This document shows positions 35,686 to 47,400 of a stretch of 64,000 nucleotides of DNA, in pieces; position 1 is the stretch's first letter; each line of letters begins with the position of its first letter. The notes beneath the pieces were generated by a model. It saw nothing but the letters and a program-made list of their open reading frames with translations, did no database searches and was not told the DNA's origin. The DNA is taken from contig WIXG01000262.1 of the NCBI GenBank assembly GCA_009869945.1, positions 1 through 64,000 on the forward strand, written 5' to 3'. The position numbers were made by a program, and so were the translations under genes. The DNA is from Mesaphorura yosii (taxonomy: Eukaryota; Arthropoda; Collembola; Poduromorpha; Tullbergiidae).

Positions 35686-38227
35686 CAGTTTATCCAGCCA
35701 TGCCTCAGTATTTGAGAGAGCTTGTACTTGAACATGAGATGAGTGTAGGTCAACTCGAGGATCAGAATAATTACGGACAGCAAAGCACTCCCCAGCAGAA
35801 TTTGAAGTGACATTTGTATGTCAACCACTCCAGCTCCATTGAACGTTTTCTCTTGCCGACAGGTAATCCTCGTTGGGAGATGAAGACTTCTCAAGCGATG
35901 AATCAGGCCGTTTTCCCGTAGCTTAATAATTCTATGTACAAAGAAAATGGAAATGAAACGATGGAATCTTGCACAAACTCCTGTGCTTCTTACCCGTAGT
36001 CGAGCGCCTTCCTGATTCCTGATCCTTTCTTCACAAAGGTTCCTTGTAGCAGTCTGGAGAAAGGAAAGAGTAGATCCTGCGTGCTGCACGCGTCCCGGGC
36101 CTTAAATTTCTTTAGTGCGGCGAATGCGTCCATGTCGTCAACAATGTATGCAAGTTTCCCCTTAGTCACTTGACCCCACGTATCCTTGTAACTGATGAAC
36201 TCGTTTGTCGTTGTTCCGGGGACTTTGCTCCACTCAAACATCTTCACCAAGTCAGGCTCTTGGGCACTGCAGTTGCAGTTCTACAAAGCGAGCAACAAAA
36301 ATACGACATTAAAATGTTCGGTTGTACGTTCAAACGAAAATGTTTAGCGACTCACGCTCAGCACTTGTCGTGTCAGCTGGAATCCATCAACACCGAATTT
36401 GAATGAGTACTTTCCAGAGGTTAAATCCGTTATATTGTTTATTGCGGGTTTTTCGACAGAAAAAAACGAGACGAGGGTGCCTGCATAGGACGCGTACAGA
36501 ACAAACCCCGTCAACAACTGAAAGCTGTACACGCACCGAAGTCCGAAATTAGACGGAATCCAGTTGCACCCTGCTCTCATATACGAAGGCATGATTGATG
36601 TACGCTTGTCAAATGAAACATACTGGAAAGTGGAAGCCTACCCCTTTGACAGAGTGGATTTAAGCTCAGAGAGATGATGTTGCCAACTAAAGTGAGGGTG
36701 TCAGGTCCACATTGCCGCAATTCTGTACACTCACACTTTGTTTCTTTCGGTCGAGTCTTGGAATTGTTTGAGGGCTTAAGAAACAGCCAATAAATGCCCG
36801 CGTTGATTAGAATCCATAAGAAAATGCCGGCCCAAAGATTCGGACGAAACGGGGCGACGAGCGAAGAGCCAAATTGTGCCGCGTTCTTTCGGACACTCCT
36901 GAAGAAAACTCCCATTCTGGAAAGAAAGGTCTTTGAACAATCTTCCTCCTCCAACAAAGTCTGGCTAACTCACGTGATGTAATGCGTTCCCACGTTGAAG
37001 TCCGCCACCATTGCCCTTCTCCTTGTTATGGCCGTGGAGCTTACGCCAATGTCCACATGTCCCTTCACAACGTATTGGACGCTTCCGCTCCATCGTTCTG
37101 TAGTTTCGTTGAAGTATCCCCAGTCCTTTGACCGATACGGGATGATACTGCAAATTACGAGATGAGTTAGCATGTTAGCAACTGAACTCGGAACTAATCC
37201 GGTCAAGAGGATATTAATTTGCACTGAACCTGAAATTTAGTAATTGTCCCAACGCCCACAAAATTTCGACGGCGTACCCACCTCGGAGAGTGAATTCGGC
37301 TGTCTCGTTCAAAACTTCAAAGCCAGCATCCGTGTCGAAGCTCGTTTCTTCGTCTTCCTGCGATGAAAATGAAACTCGACTCTCTTGTCGCTTACTGCTT
37401 ACAAAAGTGAACTAATTCTTAATTTACCACAAAAGCAGCAATTAGATTGGTGTTGACAAGATCATTTGCATGGCCGACAGGTCTGAATCCGAAGCTGCAA
37501 ACACTCGTATCTCCGGTCACGTTCTTGATCAGCGCGTGATTATGAATGACGTCGATCCTTAATTAATTGCGTGACTTGTGAGTACAGTGTGAGTCAGCTG
37601 ATAAGGCTTAAAATTATTAATTATCGTAATGCGACTCCGTTTGCCGTAATTCCTCACCTGTAGCCAATGAAGCAGTTCAGCATTCCCTCACTGACGACCT
37701 GAAGGTGCAACGGATTCCGTGCAAAACAGTTTGACGTAAGAAGTAAGTCCTTAACGCTGACTAGAAACAGACGCAGATCAGAGTCGTTCTTCCCCAATTC
37801 GAATTCGTTAGCAGAAATTGTGATTGTGAGATGCAATTGGCCCGCTGGCGGAAATGTGCTGATCTGAAAATAAAAATGATGTCGCTGAAGCTTTCTCGGC
37901 ACTGAATTTGGCGCTGTTTTGGGTTTCAGTTCTAACTTTCTTGAGAACAGCGTAGGCCTCGTTCCAGGTCAGCCTGGCGTGGAGGACCAGACTTTGGTTC
38001 TGCAATCCAAACGACTCGAACGATGTGTTTAAAAAAGTTCCAATGTCAGAGGCTGCGACGGTTCCCTTCTGATTAGAAGCAAAGCCTTTGCTGCCGCTGT
38101 TTCTACCCTCCTCCACGAGCAGCACGTCAGGCAGCGCACCCGAAACGTCTAAATCATGGCAGCTGGACTTGACTGATAAGCACGCGATAGCGAGTGCAAG
38201 CAGGAATCGAACCCGAAAGGAGTCCAT
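35685..38227 (-). CDS. ionotropic receptor, tandem copy A
   Basis: Chemosensory ionotropic receptor of 650 residues. Nine exons: 38227-37937, 37863-37658, 37557-37428, 37357-37230, 37147-36974, 36916-36642, 36570-36356, 36280-35994, 35931-35685; all phases agree. Signal peptide, amino-terminal domain, S1 half (WALGQLLNF...IIPYRSKDWG...ERWSGSVQYVVKGHVDIGVSS...RRRAMVADFNVG), TM1 (LWAGIFLWILINAGIYWLFL), pore/TM3 region (FQLLTGFVLYASYAGTLVSFF), S2 half (ITDLTSGKYSFKFGVDG...GSGIRKALDYG), and TM4 (ILLGSALLSVIILILEL). Key glutamate-binding residues are not evident in S2, as in most divergent IRs. Identical exon phases with copy B show tandem duplication. The start ATG 38227 (MDSFRVRFLLALAIACL) gives a good signal peptide. 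Ligand unknown. Confidence 0.88.
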
Positions 38228-38419
38228 CTTCTCTTCGGCATGCGCGCACAATTTGAATTATACATAAAACGTAAGACTGCGAGATAAGTCGTTAATGGTG
38301 TCGATTTTATTGGCGAAGTGGGCCGCATATTTTGGCAACCGGTGGAATTAGGTAAATATTTGCTCCAAAACCTGTCACGCCACAAATCAATGACTAAAAT
38401 TCGTGTCCCTGATTCATCA

Positions 38420-38720
38420 GACTGCCTAAATTGTAAAAGTCCATCATCATAGATTCCGCAGCCCCCAGTTGAAGGCGGACGTCCTTGCATTTCGTGAGGA
38501 AAAGTTCCGGGCGAATAGCGAAGTTTTTTTCGAATTTATGAATGCCAGATTATATTCTTAACAGTTCTTTGTAAGCACAATAAAGTCAATCGAATCTGTT
38601 ATGCATGAGAATGAATAAGCTAAAAGCCAAATCGCACAAGTTAATTGTGCGAGTTCTGAAGTACCCACACAAGAAATTGAAATTACTTAGGTTAATAAAA
38701 GGATGTGCAAACATTTTGTG
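38420..38720 (+). pseudogene. relic of MCM10 last exon and 3' UTR
   Basis: Between the two tandem receptors lies a decayed copy of the end of MCM10. After an AG equivalent to the exon 2 acceptor (38419-38420), translation reads CLNCKSPSS, stop, IPQPPVEGGR, against MCM10 CTNCKSSSWIPASVGKER. Homology runs to the stop region (GAATTTATGAATGCC here, GAATTTGTGAATGCT in MCM10) and through the 3' UTR, where AAATTGAAATTACTTA and GTTAATAAAA stretches match 35607-35635. It is non-coding: early stop, indels, no rest of the gene. It marks the left edge of the duplicated unit that produced receptor copy B. Confidence 0.8.
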
Positions 38721-38749
38721 CATCGACCTTTCCTCCTTCCAATTCCACT

Positions 38750-41338
38750 TCAATTTACCCAGCCATTTCGTAATATTTTAGAAAGCTTGTACTTGAGTAC
38801 GAGATGAGTGTAGGTCAACTCGAGGAATAAAATTATGACGGAGAGCAAAGCACTCCCCAACAAAATATGAAGTGCCATTTGCATGTCAACCACTCCAGCT
38901 TCAGTGAAGGTTTTCACCTGATGGCAGAGAACCGGCGTCGGGAGGTGAATGCGTCTGAGGCGGCGAACATGGCCGTTCTCCATCAGCTTAACAAGCCTGT
39001 GAATTTAGAAAATTGGACAAGCTGCAGGAGAAGCTGTGTGTGTTGGAGCTCCAATGGCTCAAAGGCTCTTTTACCCGTAATCAATGACTTTCTTCATGCG
39101 TGACCCCTTCTTAACAAAGGTTCCCTGCAGTTGTTTGGAGAAAGAAATAAGGAGAGTCTGCGTGCTACACGATTCATTCGCCTTCCAGGTCCTGATCTCG
39201 GCGAAAGCAGATATGTCGTCGGTGAAGTACGCGAAATGCCCATTCTTCACTTCGCCCCAAGGATCATCATAATCAATGAGCGCGTTGGTGGTTGTTCCTG
39301 GCACCTTCATCAATTCAAAGATCTTGACCAAATCACGCTCCTGCTCATGGCATTTGCAAGTCTGCAAGGCAAACAATATTTTATTTTTTATTCTTTAACA
39401 ACGACCGGCAGGTCATTTTTTATACCAACTCACGTCCAGTATTTGCCGAGTCAGCTCGAACCCAACCACTCCGAATCTGAACGGGTACTTTCCAGAGGCC
39501 AAATCCGTCAGGTTGTTAATTGCGACTTTTTCGACGGAGAGAAACGAGACAAGGATGCCCGCGTAGGATGAGTAAAGCACGAAACCCGTCAACAGCTGGA
39601 AACCGTACATGCATCGAAGTCCGAAATTAGATGGGATCCAGTTACAGCCTGTCCGCCAAATGCGAATGCTTGATTAACATACGCTTCTCTAATGAAACAA
39701 ACTGGAAACCTACCCCTTTGGCAGAGTGGATTCAAGCTTAAAGAAATGATGTTACCAACCAAGGTCAGGGTGTCTGGCCTACACTGCCGCAATTCTGTAC
39801 AGTCACACTTTGTTTCTTTCGGTCGAGTCTTGGAATTGTTTGAGGGCTTAAGAAAGAGGAAGTAAATGCTTGCATTGATGAGGATCCACAAGCAAATGGC
39901 AGCCCAAAGGCACGGATGAAACGGCGCCAGAAGTGAATAGCCAAGCTGCGCCGCATTTTTTCGGACGCTCTTGAAGAAAACGCCGATTCTAGCAAAGAAT
40001 AAAAGTGTTCGGGGCTAAATCCACCTTCTCTCCAGTGAAATCTGACGAACAGACGAACTCACGTGATATAATGCGTCCCGATGTTGAAGTCCACCATCGA
40101 AGCCCTGCTTCTACTCAGGGCTGCCGAGCTCACGGCAATGTCCACATTCCCGGCCGCGACGTCCGCGATACTTCCGCTCCATTGCTTCGTTGTCTGGTGA
40201 TAAAATCCCCAATCTTCTGACTGGTAAGGTATGATGCTGCGAGCGAAGACGAAATTAATGCGAATGCAATCGCAATTAATTCAATCACGTCAATATATAA
40301 TCTACGCATATAGCACCTGAAATTGAGCATCCGCTTCAGTGCCCACAAAATTTCGGGAGCGTACCCTCCTTTGACGGTGAATCTGGCGATCCCGTCCACA
40401 ACTTCCCAGCCAACATCCGTGTCGAAGCTTGTTTCCTCGTCTTGCTGCGCGGGAAGAATGAAACTGCAAATATTTGTACTATCTGTTGTGCCACTGTATT
40501 TTAAATTACCACAAAGGCTGCAATTAGTTTGGCGCCCATGAGATCATTTGCAAGGGACGCGGTAGGACGCTTATCGCTGGCAGGCCCGAATCCCGGTTGG
40601 AGGTTGCAGACCCTCGAGTGGCCAGACACTTTCTTGATCACTGCGTAATTGTGAATCACATCAACCCTTTGCGCAATAAAAATCTGCCTTACAATTAGAT
40701 TCCCTGCAATTGTGCTTGAAATGGTTGGCGTTGGCGTCGTCCTCACCTGTACCCAATGAAACAATTTAATTTTCCCTCGTTGCTGACGACATCAAGGAGT
40801 AAAGGGTTCTGTGAATAGAAGTTTGAGGATAGGAGCAGCTCCTTGACCTTCGCCAAGAACGAATCCAAATCGAAATCCTCGCATCCCGATTCATTTGTTG
40901 AAATGGTGAGATGCACTTGGATCAGAGGAGGAAATGAGCCGATCTGAAAACAGTAGCCATTAAGCATGAGCACTAAAACTTCTAAAATTCCGCCATTCTG
41001 TTCCTGTTTTGGATCCTTACTTTTGTCAGAACTGCGTAAGTCTCATTTCTGTTCAGGTATGCGTGCAGGACCAGACTTTCATTCCACAGCCTAAGTCCTT
41101 CCTCGAACGAGACATCCAAGAATGTTCCAACGTCAGAGATTGCGATCGCAGTCTGCTTGTAATAATTGTGATTGACGCCAATATTATCTTTGCCTTTGCT
41201 GCGTCTGCCCTCGTGCACAACCAGCATGTCCCGCAATGACAACACATTTCGAGTGTCCAAAATTTGGCAGTTGGATGCAAGCGGAAAGCACGCGAATGTG
41301 AGAAGAAAATGAATCAGTAAGCAAGCCATTTTCAGCAT
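38750..41338 (-). CDS. ionotropic receptor, tandem copy B
   Basis: Paralog of the receptor at 35685-38227 with the same nine-exon plan; 665 residues. Exons: 41338-41021, 40943-40747, 40666-40510, 40444-40317, 40236-40063, 39988-39714, 39648-39434, 39361-39075, 38996-38750. Six inner exons have exactly the same length in both copies. S1: WALKRMLNF, IIPYQSEDWG, QQWSGS-like TKQWSGSIADVAAGNVDI. TM1: LWAAICLWILINASIYFLFL. Pore side: CMYGFQLLTGFVLYSSYAG. S2: TDLASGKYPFRFGVVG. TM4: LHILLGSALLSVIILFLEL. Start either 41338 or 41329, both followed by a hydrophobic signal peptide (ACLLIHFLLTFACFPLA). An exon 6 stretch is identical at DNA level to copy A over 53 bp, unlike its surroundings. Ligand unknown. 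Confidence 0.88.
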
Positions 41339-41918
41339 CAGTTCAAATTGTGGGACGCACGAAGCAAGCACGACTGAGAGATAAAGCCATCAAAATGCTA
41401 CCCATTTTATTGGCGTATGTGGGTCGTTCCGCTGATTTCGAGGATTGACGGTATCAACAAATATTTGCGTACGAAACCTGCCACGCCAGGTTCTCTACAT
41501 CAACAAGTCAAGTTCCTTCAGACTCTCTCAATTCACATATCACCTGTCACGCTACATCAAGTGCTCTCTGCTCTTGGACTTTGACCTTTGGCAGCGTGAG
41601 TTCTCATCTCTCTCATGTCAGTCAATACGATTCGATGTCCACGTTGACGTTGACATGTAGCCTGGCAGGCGTCGTGTAACCTTGAACTTGCGTATGGTAA
41701 GCATTAACAAGATGATGTTAAGATTAGAATGTCTATACGCTATGATTGGTTGCATTGGTGTGTGCATAAAGTTATTACGTAAGGCACCGCACAGAATCAA
41801 AAACAAGTGCTTTCTTTGACGTACAGCTGATCTGTCTGATCATTTCGTGCACTGTTGCTGGCTGGTCGGAGAATTAATTCTAACTAAAGTGTCTTATTCG
41901 CGATACTGCTAATTCGCA
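41339..41918. other. divergent spacer, receptor copy B / P450
   Basis: 580 bp. The left part (about 41379-41488) is similar to the 5' flank of receptor copy A (38281-38383), for example ATTTTATTGGCG and AAATATTTGC...AAACCTG.CACGCCA, so the duplicated unit included the receptor promoter. The right part should hold the P450 promoter. No exon seen. Confidence 0.6.
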
Positions 41919-43847
41919 ATGGAAGCCTTCACCACACTTTTAGCATCACTAGTTCTTCTGGCTACAGTTTTCTACTTGTTTGGGGGCAGAAAGAGGAAGA
42001 ACTACCCGCCAGGTAACTTAAACGGTGATAATTCATAATACATACAATCGACTACATTTCGATCTTGGCTTCGTACTTCTGTAGGCCCGCCTGGCTACCC
42101 GGTGATTGGTCACATGCTGCACTTGTCACCAGACCAAGTTTTAAGCCCACAATTGACAAAATACGCACAGAGGTACGGCCCCATATACGCTCTGAAATTC
42201 GGAAAATATCGGTAAGTATAGCATCGAGCACCCGAGAAACATTATGCGATTCAGATGGGGAATGTCTGCAGTGTTAAAATTATTTTTCCAGAGTCGTCGT
42301 GCTGAATGATGCCAATTTGATACGCGAGGCGTTCAGTGACCCAGTTTTCAATGGACGACCGGACAACAAAGTGTTCAGGAGTCTGGCTCACGGCGCTTAC
42401 GGTAAGTAAGCGCACCAGAACTTGCATCATGTAAAAACGTCGTGATCAGGTGTCTGTGACCAATTTGAGCAGGAATTTTGTCAATCGACGGTCCCAACTG
42501 GATGGAACAACGCAAATTCACTCTGCGGCATTTGCGAGAGTTCGGGTACGGAAAGAATCAGATGGAAAATCTGATTGTCGAGGAGGTCAAATTGCTAGTT
42601 GACAACTTCAAAGCGCAAGAAGGCAAACCGATTGAACTGTCCAGGCGCTTTAATTTAGCAGTCGTAAATTCCTTGTGGACGATTATGACTGGAGCGAGGC
42701 TCGACCACGACGACCCACACCTGAATCAAGTCCTGGACAACATTTTCAAGTAATTTTCAAGGATTCCCGCCGGTTTTTTCATTGGGAAAGTTGATTTCAC
42801 GATGCTCATGCTCGCTAGGGTTCTTAACGAAGTGTTTTGTCAAAGCGTGTTGAGTTTTGTCCCGGAACTCGCGACGCTCTTCCCCAAGCGGAGCGGCTGG
42901 AATTCATTGGTTGGGGCTGTCGACGCAGCCACGCAGTACTTCAAGGGCATAGTCGCGGAGCACGAAAAGACATTCACGGAGGGCGAACCGCGTGACTTCA
43001 TCGACGCGTACTTGATTGAAATCTACAAGACGACGGACAAAGAGTCCAATTTCTACAAGGGGAAAGGATGTGAGTCTGCTGACACTGCCATAGTCCACAG
43101 TCTGGTATTCGTAATGAATACTGGGCAATTGCAGACATGAATTTGGTCTCAATCATGCTGGACTTGTTTGCTGCCGGCGCCGAGACGACTTCCGCGACGC
43201 TGAACTGGGGCATTCTCTACCTGACTCGTTTTCCGGATGTTCAGAAGAAACTGCAGGGAGAAATCGACAACGTTATCGGACAAGGTCGGCTTCCCTCCTT
43301 GGCTGATAAGCCAAAGTATGTCTAGTATTTTTCACATCCTAATTGCACGGTAAAATTACTAATTAACGGTGACGCGCACTCTCTTCTCTTTTCATTCAGA
43401 ATGCCGTACACGGAGGCTGTGATGCTGGAAGTGCTGAGGCTCTCATCCATTGCCGATCTTGGCCTGTTCCACGTCGCCCTAGACGACACGAAGCTCGGTG
43501 GTTACGACATTCCAAAAGACACCTTCTTGCTCGCCAACTTCTGGATGGTCCATCGTGACCTGAAGCACTGGAAAGACCCGGACGAGTTTAATCCGGACAG
43601 ATTTCTGAGTGAAGATAGGCGGACTGTGCTCAAGAAAGAGTGCCTCACCCCATTTTCTGTGGGCAGAAGAGTGTGTCTCGGCGAAGCCCTCGCGAAGGAC
43701 CAATTCTTTCTTTTTCTTGCGACCATTTTTCAAAGATTCGAAATTCGACTGGATCCTGAGAGACCTACACCGTCCCTGGAACCACAAAATACATTCATCT
43801 TGAAGCCACAAGAGTTCCATGTCGCTATGCATGACAGGACAGGCTGA
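41919..43847 (+). CDS. cytochrome P450, CYP2 clan
   Basis: Microsomal haem monooxygenase of 495 residues; seven exons 41919-42012, 42085-42211, 42292-42401, 42473-42749, 42819-43069, 43135-43315, 43400-43847, all in phase. N-terminal membrane anchor (LLASLVLLATVFYLF) and proline hinge NYPPGPPGYPVIGH; helix C WMEQRKFTLRHLREFG; I-helix FAAGAETTS; K-helix EVLR (about 357-360); PERF region FNPDRF; haem loop FSVGRRVCLGEALA with Cys439. These features, with the PPGP hinge and intron density, point to the CYP2 clan (CYP15/18/303/305-like), which includes hormone and xenobiotic enzymes. All catalytic elements are intact. Poly(A) signal near 43970. Confidence 0.94.
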
Positions 43848-44490
43848 GAGCGTGAACCAATGTGTAATGCACGCAAACGCAAAAGTACGCAAATCTGAAG
43901 CATGAAATCATATCACAATTCACAAGAATTCAATACCGCAATTCGTAATATAAGTGGGTCTTTAATGAGAATAAATATTACAACCTTTTGCTTTGTAGTC
44001 GAAACCGCAGCCGGCCAGCGGCTGCTTAGTTTTGGTTTTTTCGGCACGAAGAATTGATTGAATAATCCAGCAGGTTGTCAGTCAGTGTAGTTTGTAGTTG
44101 GTACAGCATAACACTTGACACTTGTTGCGTGTACATCATTGTCATTATCATTAGCTCACCAGCCAGCGCTGAGCCCTGACCATGACTCTGTTTACATAAT
44201 CGTCAGCGTCAGCCGAGTAGTACACGTCGTGTTTACAAATTTGCACGAAGAACGCTCAGCAGCGGCAGGCTAATAGCGCAGTAGAATTCGCAGAACGCAC
44301 ATGGATCCTCGATTTGTTCAGAAATTCACGAGTCCGGGAGTCCGAGGACGAGATAAGAAGATAACACACGTCGACTAAGCAGTGAGCAGTATAGATTTGT
44401 TCCTTTATAAGGAAAACAGGACGGGCAGAACTCTAGTGTGACTATCAGCTGACTGGAGACGGTAATTTCATCCTCCACTTTTTAGCAGAA
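43848..44490. other. intergenic, P450 3' end and oxidase promoter
   Basis: 643 bp containing the P450 poly(A) signal (about 43970) and the upstream region of the next plus-strand gene. No exon or repeat recognised. Confidence 0.5.
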
Positions 44491-47400
44491 ATGGAGCTTG
44501 CTCAAAACGGCACGTCTACAACCCTGCAGTTCTTCCTAAACGGAAAATTGGTAATTGGTACCCTAACGAGAACACTTTCGCAGCTTCGATTTTCTGTACT
44601 GGCTCACTCCTTAATTCCAGGTGCACGAAGAGAATCCGGATCCAAATGAGCACTTGGCCAATTATGTCCGCAGCAAAGGTCCGCCTGTGTTTCTGAAATG
44701 AAGTCGTTCCTAACCTAACCTTTACTAATTCGTCTTTCCAACGCTAGCAGGTCTCACCGGAACCAAGATCGCTTGTGGAGTGGGCGGTTGTGGTTCGTGC
44801 ACTGTCATCCTGTCAAAGTACAACACGGCGGCTAAAGAGTTCACGTAATACAGAACACTCCCAAATATTATGAAGCCCGAAGTCCCACAAGAATCATATT
44901 TAATTTCTGTAGACATTCATCCGTCAACTCGTGCATCACTCCCTTGTGTTCGCTTCAAGGCAGTCATATTCTGACGGTAGAAGGCTTGTCCTCGGGCTCA
45001 AACGTATGCCACCCGATTCAGGATGCTCTAGCCCTTGGGCATGGAACTCAATGTGGATTCTGCTCGACTGGAATGATCATGTCGTTCCACGGGCTAACAC
45101 ACGCCAACAAAACGCCAAGCCCACGTGACATTAAAACTGCGCTTCAGGGAAACCTTTGTCGTTGCACTGGCTATCGTCCAATCATCGAGGCATTCCGAGA
45201 TTATTGCAGTAGTTGTCCAAAAGCAGGATCCGACGGGATGCCCATGGAAATTGAAGACTTGGCGCATTGTGTGATTCCTCAGATTGAAGACAAGCGCCAG
45301 GTCGTCCCAGAACCTCTTGTTTCATTCGAGAAGGTTGAGGAACTTCTGGCAAGTTGGAATACATACTGATACCAATCAGTAAGAAGATTGGTAGATAAGA
45401 ATGCTTGCTTGCACTTACAGGAGGCGTACCACAACGTTTATCAACCCGAACAGAACGTGTTTACTCGCAGAGGTCTCGCATGGCTTAAGCCTAACAGCAT
45501 ATCGGCGTTGATGCAGGCGCTTGAAAAGTATCCAGGCGCAAAGCTAGTGGCGGGTGCGACGGAGGCGGCTGTGGCGCCAGTATCAGGCGCAGACGAGGCG
45601 GACACTATCAGAATTTCGCTGAAAATGATCCCCGAACTCTATACCGTGCAAGAAAGATCCATTTCACTCGAGCTTGGTTCAATGGTGACCATTTCAGAAA
45701 TGGTTCAATACTTGGAATATGTGCAGAGCAGCTTGCCAGGTAATTGAACAATTAAGCAATTAAATTGATATTGCGATTTTTCAACAACACACTATTTCTA
45801 TTTTCTTTTCAGCTTACACAACGAGCGTATTTCGAGCGACCGTTAGCATCATGCGGTACTTTGGGTCCACACAAATAAGGAATGTTGCTGTAAGAAAAGA
45901 GGATCTGACTAACAAAGATTAGCAGCCAGTGAGTTAGCAAACTCTGTGAAAAATGTTTCAGACGCTCGGAGGAAGCCTCGCCACATCGAACATGGCTTCA
46001 GACTTCCAAACCATTTTCTTAGCATTTGGGTTCACTGCGGAAGTGATTGAGTACAACACTAAACTGGAAACGAAAACCGTGCAGCAGATTCCTCCACCAA
46101 AGTCGCTCGTGCTGAAGGTCATCATCCCACAGACTCAAGAGGTAAGGAATTCGAAATTAATCATGTGAAGCCATCCATCAGCAGCCTTAAAGTTAATCAT
46201 GGTCTAGGCCATGCTGTTTACTAGCCATATTACCCTTTCTGTAATACGCAGCATGAATACGCGTGGGCCTACAAGATCAGCAAGAGGAAATACAATGACG
46301 CAGCGATAATCAACATGGCTGCCCGGATTCAGCTGGAAGACGACTCAGTAACGTTCAGAAAGCTGTCGGTCGTGGTTGGTGGCAGAGCTGTGCGCAGATT
46401 CGCGTTTAATTTCCTTGCGGAAGCTGCACAGATCCAGCAAACTGACAAGTGCGAAGTGAAACCAGTAATTTTGAGTTTTCCAGCAGCGAAATTACCTTCG
46501 GTTTCTTATTTCAGGAAGATTACCAGTATTGGCTTCACTGAGTTGTTGATAAATTCAGTCACTGAAGGCTTGAGTCAGAATTTTGTGAAAGACGCACACG
46601 TTTCGTGGAATTACATTCAGCAGATTGGGAAAAGGTAGTCATTTGACACTCCCTGAAGCATTTGGCCTTAAACAATGCTAGTGTTAATTTCATGCACTGC
46701 GATTAGTCTCTGCATAAAATTTTACACGTGGATCAGAAGGGAAGTTCTGGAAAAAAACATCCCCAACAGAAACCTGGACAAGGATTTGAAGGCAACTCGA
46801 CTGTTCAGTCAGACGCACGGAGGCGACTATTCATCGAATGATCTCGTTGGGAAACCTCAGCCACACGCGTCCGCGTACAAACACGTGACTGGACAAGCGC
46901 AGTACGTGGACGACATTCCAAAATACTCGAATGAGTTGTCATTAGCGTTCGTGACAAGCACAAGGGCACATGCTCTTATCAAAAACATACACACTGAGAG
47001 AGCTTTGAGTGTGGAGGGCGTCGTGGGATTCGTGTCCCACAAAGATTTGAGCAAGTACGAAGGCCAAAATCTATTTGGCGTCATTGTCGAGGATGAAGAA
47101 GTATTTGCATCGGAGAAAGTCGTGTGCTACGGGCAAACAATTGCGGGCATCCTGGCCATCAGTCCAGAAACTGCGAAGAAGGCTGCAAAATTGGTTGTGG
47201 TCGAGTACGAAGATATTCAGCCGTGCATTCTTACAATTCCCGTAAGTCTCTTCATAAAATATTCTTTACATTGAATTGCCGTGTCTCAGTCAGACTTTGT
47301 TGTTTTGCATTCCAGGATGCAATCCAACACAATTCGTTTTTCTCCGATTTTGACATGAAACTAGAGAAAGGGAATTGGGCAGAAATCAAGCAAAATGCAG

